Source of the DNA: an uncultured Flavobacteriaceae bacterium
GTDB taxonomy: Bacteria > Bacteroidota > Bacteroidia > Flavobacteriales > Flavobacteriaceae
Direction of reading: 5' to 3'
Length of the DNA: 64,000 nucleotides
NCBI GenBank assembly: GCA_938010765.1
Contig: CALLVX010000068.1
Coordinates: 1 to 64,000 of the forward strand
Shown: positions 61,024 to 64,000 of the stretch, one piece after another
How the letters are laid out: every line of letters starts with the position of its first letter
Numbering within the stretch: position 1 is the first letter of the stretch
The notes under the pieces: generated by a model
Told to the model about the DNA's origin: nothing
Database searches by the model: none
Seen by the model: only the letters and a program-made list of their open reading frames with translations
Made by a program: the position numbers and the translations under genes

Positions 61024-61911
61024 TTACTTTAAAGTAAACTGAACGTTTCCTAACAAATTCAAACGATCATTATAGATATTTACCATGTAATTCCCTGTTT
61101 GGAAATCTCCTGAAGGTTTGTTGATATAGTCACAAACATCCAATGCCTTGTTCTCAAAATAGAAGTTGGTGCCCTTACTATAAGTAACTGAAGCTCCTGC
61201 ATCATTCGTTTTAGAATAACTTTCGCCTAAAACATTTCCTTGCGGATCCAATACTTCCAAGTAAAATTCTCTATCACCCGCTTCGGCGATCACGTTGTTC
61301 CCAACGGTAAAACATATTTTTAGCTTATCTGTTCTACTAGCTCTAGAAGTAGAAACTAGTTTACCGCTATTTCTTTCTTTAACAGCATCTACAGTAAATG
61401 TAGTTATATTCATTGCAGCACCCTTCTCAACAACATCTGCTAATTGTGTATTTTGAACAACCAATGAATCGTTGAAAACAGTTTGCTTTTCTAACTCAAC
61501 ATAAGTACTATCTCTTTGCATAGCGATCATGGTATTTGATTGCTTTAAAGAATCTACCTGCTTAATCAACTGTTCTCTTTCAGCCTTCAAAACACCTACT
61601 TGTCTTCTGTAACGAGAAAGAGAAGAGATATCTGATTTCATAGTTTTTACGGAATCGATATATTTTGCAATGTTGTCTCTTGCAGTAACTAGTTCTTCAT
61701 TGGTAACGTTGCTTTCCAAAATAGCTTTGTCATATTCAGATTTTAAGCTGTTTAAATCCTCTACTACCAATTGCTTTTCCTGCGTAAGGGCCGTAGCGGT
61801 TTTCTTTTTATCTTGGTAAAGGCTTACTGTGTAGATAATAGTACCTAATAGAACTACTCCTAACAAGCCGGCCAAAACTTTCAATCCATTGTTATTTTTT
61901 GTTTCAGTCAT
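61024..61911 (-). CDS. Membrane-anchored coiled-coil protein, function unknown
   Basis: This 295-aa protein has an N-terminal TM helix (VLAGLLGVVLLGTIIYTVSL), a coiled coil of about 120 aa and a C-terminal beta-rich domain of about 130 aa (FYLEVLDPQGNVLGESYSK). It is common in Bacteroidota. I recall it being labelled as a chromosome partitioning protein in some genomes, which the sequence does not support. The C-terminal domain should be periplasmic. Confidence 0.75.
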   Translation of the reverse strand: MTETKNNNGLKVLAGLLGVVLLGTIIYTVSLYQDKKKTATALTQEKQLVVEDLNSLKSEYDKAILESNVTNEELVTARDNIAKYIDSVKTMKSDISSLSRYRRQVGVLKAEREQLIKQVDSLKQSNTMIAMQRDSTYVELEKQTVFNDSLVVQNTQLADVVEKGAAMNITTFTVDAVKERNSGKLVSTSRASRTDKLKICFTVGNNVIAEAGDREFYLEVLDPQGNVLGESYSKTNDAGASVTYSKGTNFYFENKALDVCDYINKPSGDFQTGNYMVNIYNDRLNLLGNVQFTLK

Positions 61912-62075
61912 AACGTAAAAATTAATTACTTTTTTAAGAATGTGTTTGTTTGTATCGTTCTATATACGGTACGGTTTTCTTTTTAGATTTTTTTGATTAA
62001 AATTTTAGACGAACTGTAAGTTTAAATTCCTGGTTATCTTACCTTTATAATTCACCTAAATTGAATTGAGAGTCA

Positions 62076-62537
62076 ATGGCATTACGTATTATACCTTTTG
62101 AGTCTCGATTGGCCAAGAGCTTTAGAGATTTGAACATTGCATGGCTAGAGCGTTACTTCTTTGTAGAACCCAAGGATATAATTTTATTGGAAAATTGTGA
62201 AAAATCGATAATTAATATGGGAGGGTTTATTTTTTTTGCGGAATTTAATGACGTGGTTATAGGTTGTTTTTCGCTAATCCCTTTAAAAGAAAAGGAATAT
62301 GAACTAGGGAAAATGGCAGTTGACCCCAAGTTTCAAGGATTAAAGATAGGACAACAATTACTGCAGTTCGCCATTGAATTTGGAAAGAGGAAACAATGGG
62401 AAAAACTCATACTTTATTCAAGTACAAAATTGCCCACTGCGTTATATGTATATCGCAAATACGGTTTTAAGGAGGTCGTATTAGAAAAATATCTTCCCTA
62501 TGTGCGAAGTGATGTCAAGATGGAGTTGACACTGTAA
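62076..62537 (+). CDS. GNAT family N-acetyltransferase
   Basis: This 153-aa GNAT enzyme has acetyl-CoA binding motif A in LGKMAVDPKFQGLKIGQQLL and motif B in VYRKYGFKEVV. The length is typical of single-domain GNATs. The substrate is unknown. Confidence 0.9.
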   Translation: MALRIIPFESRLAKSFRDLNIAWLERYFFVEPKDIILLENCEKSIINMGGFIFFAEFNDVVIGCFSLIPLKEKEYELGKMAVDPKFQGLKIGQQLLQFAIEFGKRKQWEKLILYSSTKLPTALYVYRKYGFKEVVLEKYLPYVRSDVKMELTL

Positions 62538-62559
62538 ATTAACAAAATAGCAAACCAAA

Positions 62560-63363
62560 ATGATTAATTCATATACTATGCGAAAAACGTTTTTTATATT
62601 ACTCGCTTTTACCTTTTACACTAGTTGTAAAGAAAAAAAGAACGGATTGGAACTTGCTTTTCTCGAAAACATTCCTGCGAAGTTAAAAACCGACCCCATA
62701 AAGATTATTCCTATCGAACATGCCACGACTGTCATAGAATGGGGCGATATTACCATTTACATAGATCCAGTTGGGGGTGCCGATGGGTTTGCAGAACAAC
62801 GACAACCCGATTTGATCTTGATTACCGATATTCATGGGGATCATTTTAATTTGGAGACCCTGCAAGGCCTTCACACTGAAAAAGCAAAGATTATCGTACC
62901 ACAAGCGGTCGCGGATAAGATACCTTCCGAATTTACACCGCAATTAGATGTATTGTACAATGGTGAGCATAAAGAACGATATGGTATCATGATTGAAGCG
63001 GTACCAATGTACAATCTTAGGGAGGAAGCCAAAAAATTTCATCCCAAAGGACGGGGTAACGGCTATGTTCTAACCATAGAAAATCAACGAATTTATTTTT
63101 CTGGTGATACGGAAGATATACCGGAGATGAGAAGTCTAAAGGATATCGACAAAGCCTTCATCTGTATGAACCTACCTTATACGATGACGGAGGAGCGCGC
63201 CGCAGATGCCGTTTTGGAATTTCAACCAGCCCAGGTTTACCCATACCACTACAGAGGGCGGCCAGAGGTAAGTGATGTCCAAAAATTCAAGGAGTTGGTA
63301 CAGGCGAAAAATACCGATATTGAAGTAATACAACTAGATTGGTATCCTTCGGAAGACTATTAA
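62560..63363 (+). CDS. MBL-fold hydrolase lipoprotein (UlaG-like)
   Basis: This protein of up to 267 aa has a lipoprotein-like signal (MRKTFFILLAFTFYTSC from ATG 62578, or six residues more from 62560). The UlaG-like MBL fold follows: PIEHATTVIEW, YIDPVGG, ITDIHGDHFN and IYFSGDTEDIPEM. The first His of the usual HxHxDH is replaced (DIHGDH), so one metal ligand may be lost. It starts 22 bp after the GNAT gene and may be co-transcribed. The acceptor site is periplasmic or outer membrane. Confidence 0.82.
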   Translation: MINSYTMRKTFFILLAFTFYTSCKEKKNGLELAFLENIPAKLKTDPIKIIPIEHATTVIEWGDITIYIDPVGGADGFAEQRQPDLILITDIHGDHFNLETLQGLHTEKAKIIVPQAVADKIPSEFTPQLDVLYNGEHKERYGIMIEAVPMYNLREEAKKFHPKGRGNGYVLTIENQRIYFSGDTEDIPEMRSLKDIDKAFICMNLPYTMTEERAADAVLEFQPAQVYPYHYRGRPEVSDVQKFKELVQAKNTDIEVIQLDWYPSEDY

Positions 63364-63399
63364 AAAGAGCCTTCTTCTTGTACTAAAGCATGTTAAATC

Positions 63400-63429
63400 A
63401 AAAAACTCCCATAACAATGGGAGTTTTTT
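63400..63429. terminator. Bidirectional terminator
   Basis: AAAAAACTCCCAT and ATGGGAGTTTTTT form a 13-bp stem around AACA between convergent MBL and ettA genes. Confidence 0.88.
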
Positions 63430-63450
63430 ATTCGACCAGCTAACAGCTTG

Positions 63451-64000
63451 CTAGCGAATCAGTTTTTTGTACTTAATACGTTTTGGCATTAAATCTCCTC
63501 CCAAGCGTTTTTTCTTGTTCTCCTCATAATCAGAAAAAGAACCTTCAAAGAAATACACCTGAGAATCCCCCTCGAAAGAGAGAATATGGGTACAGATACG
63601 ATCTAAGAACCAACGGTCGTGAGAAATAACCACCGCGCAACCTGCAAAACTTTCGAGTCCTTCTTCAAGTGCCCTTAGGGTGTTTACATCTAAATCGTTC
63701 GTAGGCTCATCCAATAATAATACATTGCCTTCCTCTTTAAGGGTCATTGCCAAATGCAAACGATTGCGTTCCCCGCCCGAAAGCGTATTTACTTTTTTAT
63801 TCTGTTCGCTGCCAGAAAAATTAAAACGACTTAAATAGGCTCTAGAGTTGACTTGACGCCCACCCATCATTACCAATTCTTGTTCATCACTAAAATTTTG
63901 CCAAATCGTTTTATCAGGATCTATATTCGAGTGACTTTGGTCTACATAGGCGATTTTTGCGGTTTCCCCGACTTCAAATGAACCGCCATCTGCCTGTTCT
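63451..64000 (-). CDS. ettA: Energy-dependent translational throttle EttA (partial)
   Basis: The C-terminal 182 residues of an ABC-F protein are present; the N-terminus is off the right edge. The second ABC module shows LSGGERNRLHLAMTLKEEGN, DEPTNDLDVNTLRALEE and VVISHDRWFLDRICTHIL. The ending PKRIKYKKLIR is like EttA. EttA binds the ribosomal E site and gates elongation according to the ATP/ADP ratio. Confidence 0.92.
   Translation of the reverse strand, partial: EQADGGSFEVGETAKIAYVDQSHSNIDPDKTIWQNFSDEQELVMMGGRQVNSRAYLSRFNFSGSEQNKKVNTLSGGERNRLHLAMTLKEEGNVLLLDEPTNDLDVNTLRALEEGLESFAGCAVVISHDRWFLDRICTHILSFEGDSQVYFFEGSFSDYEENKKKRLGGDLMPKRIKYKKLIR

Overview
The window looks like a chromosome segment of a marine-type Flavobacteriaceae (Bacteroidota). 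Supporting signs are flavobacterial gene families (DUF4834, YfhO-like protein, FdhF/YdeP oxidoreductase, BatA-type protein, TonB-type outer membrane proteins), few Shine-Dalgarno sequences, a few TTG/TAnnTTTG-type promoters, and paired ECF sigma factors beside uvrA. No rRNA or CRISPR array was seen. There is one complete tRNA, tRNA-Ser(UGA).

Region 1 (1-4800) is a defence block: an Abi_2/HEPN protein, the type I restriction subunit HsdR and a RES-domain protein. The hsdM and hsdS partners would lie left of the window.

Region 2 (4869-14451) is a 9.6-kb integrative mobilizable element inserted in the 3' end of tRNA-Ser(UGA). It is bounded by an exact 24-bp direct repeat, and the tRNA's apparent original terminator now sits at the far left end. 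It carries a tyrosine integrase next to the tRNA, a MobC-like protein, a relaxase and a frameshifted mobilization-associated gene, but no conjugation pore. Its cargo is mostly unrecognised: a polytopic membrane protein, four secreted proteins in mirrored order (lipoprotein, Cys protein, Cys protein, lipoprotein), an orphan response regulator with a small partner, an Xre regulator facing them across paired palindromes, and a membrane coiled-coil protein with a 47-aa lipoprotein overlapping its start.

Region 3 (14.5-31.5 kb) is core chromosome: GT2 glycosyltransferase, BatA-like protein, a dihydroorotase homologue without the HxH motif, two DUF4870-like proteins, an esterase, a metallo-beta-lactamase-fold hydrolase, Bcp peroxiredoxin, a cysteine-free endonuclease III, two tandem modules of ECF sigma factor plus 47-aa protein, UvrA, and a very basic secreted protein.

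Region 4 (31.5-64 kb) holds an FdhF/YdeP oxidoreductase, a nucleotidase, an RDD protein, an overlapping three-gene surface-polysaccharide operon (YfhO-like, GT4, flippase), a possible sulfonolipid gene pair (alpha-oxoamine synthase and cysteine-synthase-like enzyme), an S9 peptidase, YbaB, thioredoxin, an OmpA protein, YegP, threonine aldolase, a metalloprotease, prfB with its +1 frameshift site, ArsC, an outer membrane receptor with a small upstream partner, FumC, a coiled-coil protein, GNAT and MBL proteins, and the C-terminal part of EttA running off the right edge. Two copies of an intergenic repeat occur at about 31.3 and 59.0 kb.

The most promising places for undescribed biology are the element's secreted quartet with its regulatory genes, the duplicated sigma-plus-small-protein modules, and the intergenic repeat family.
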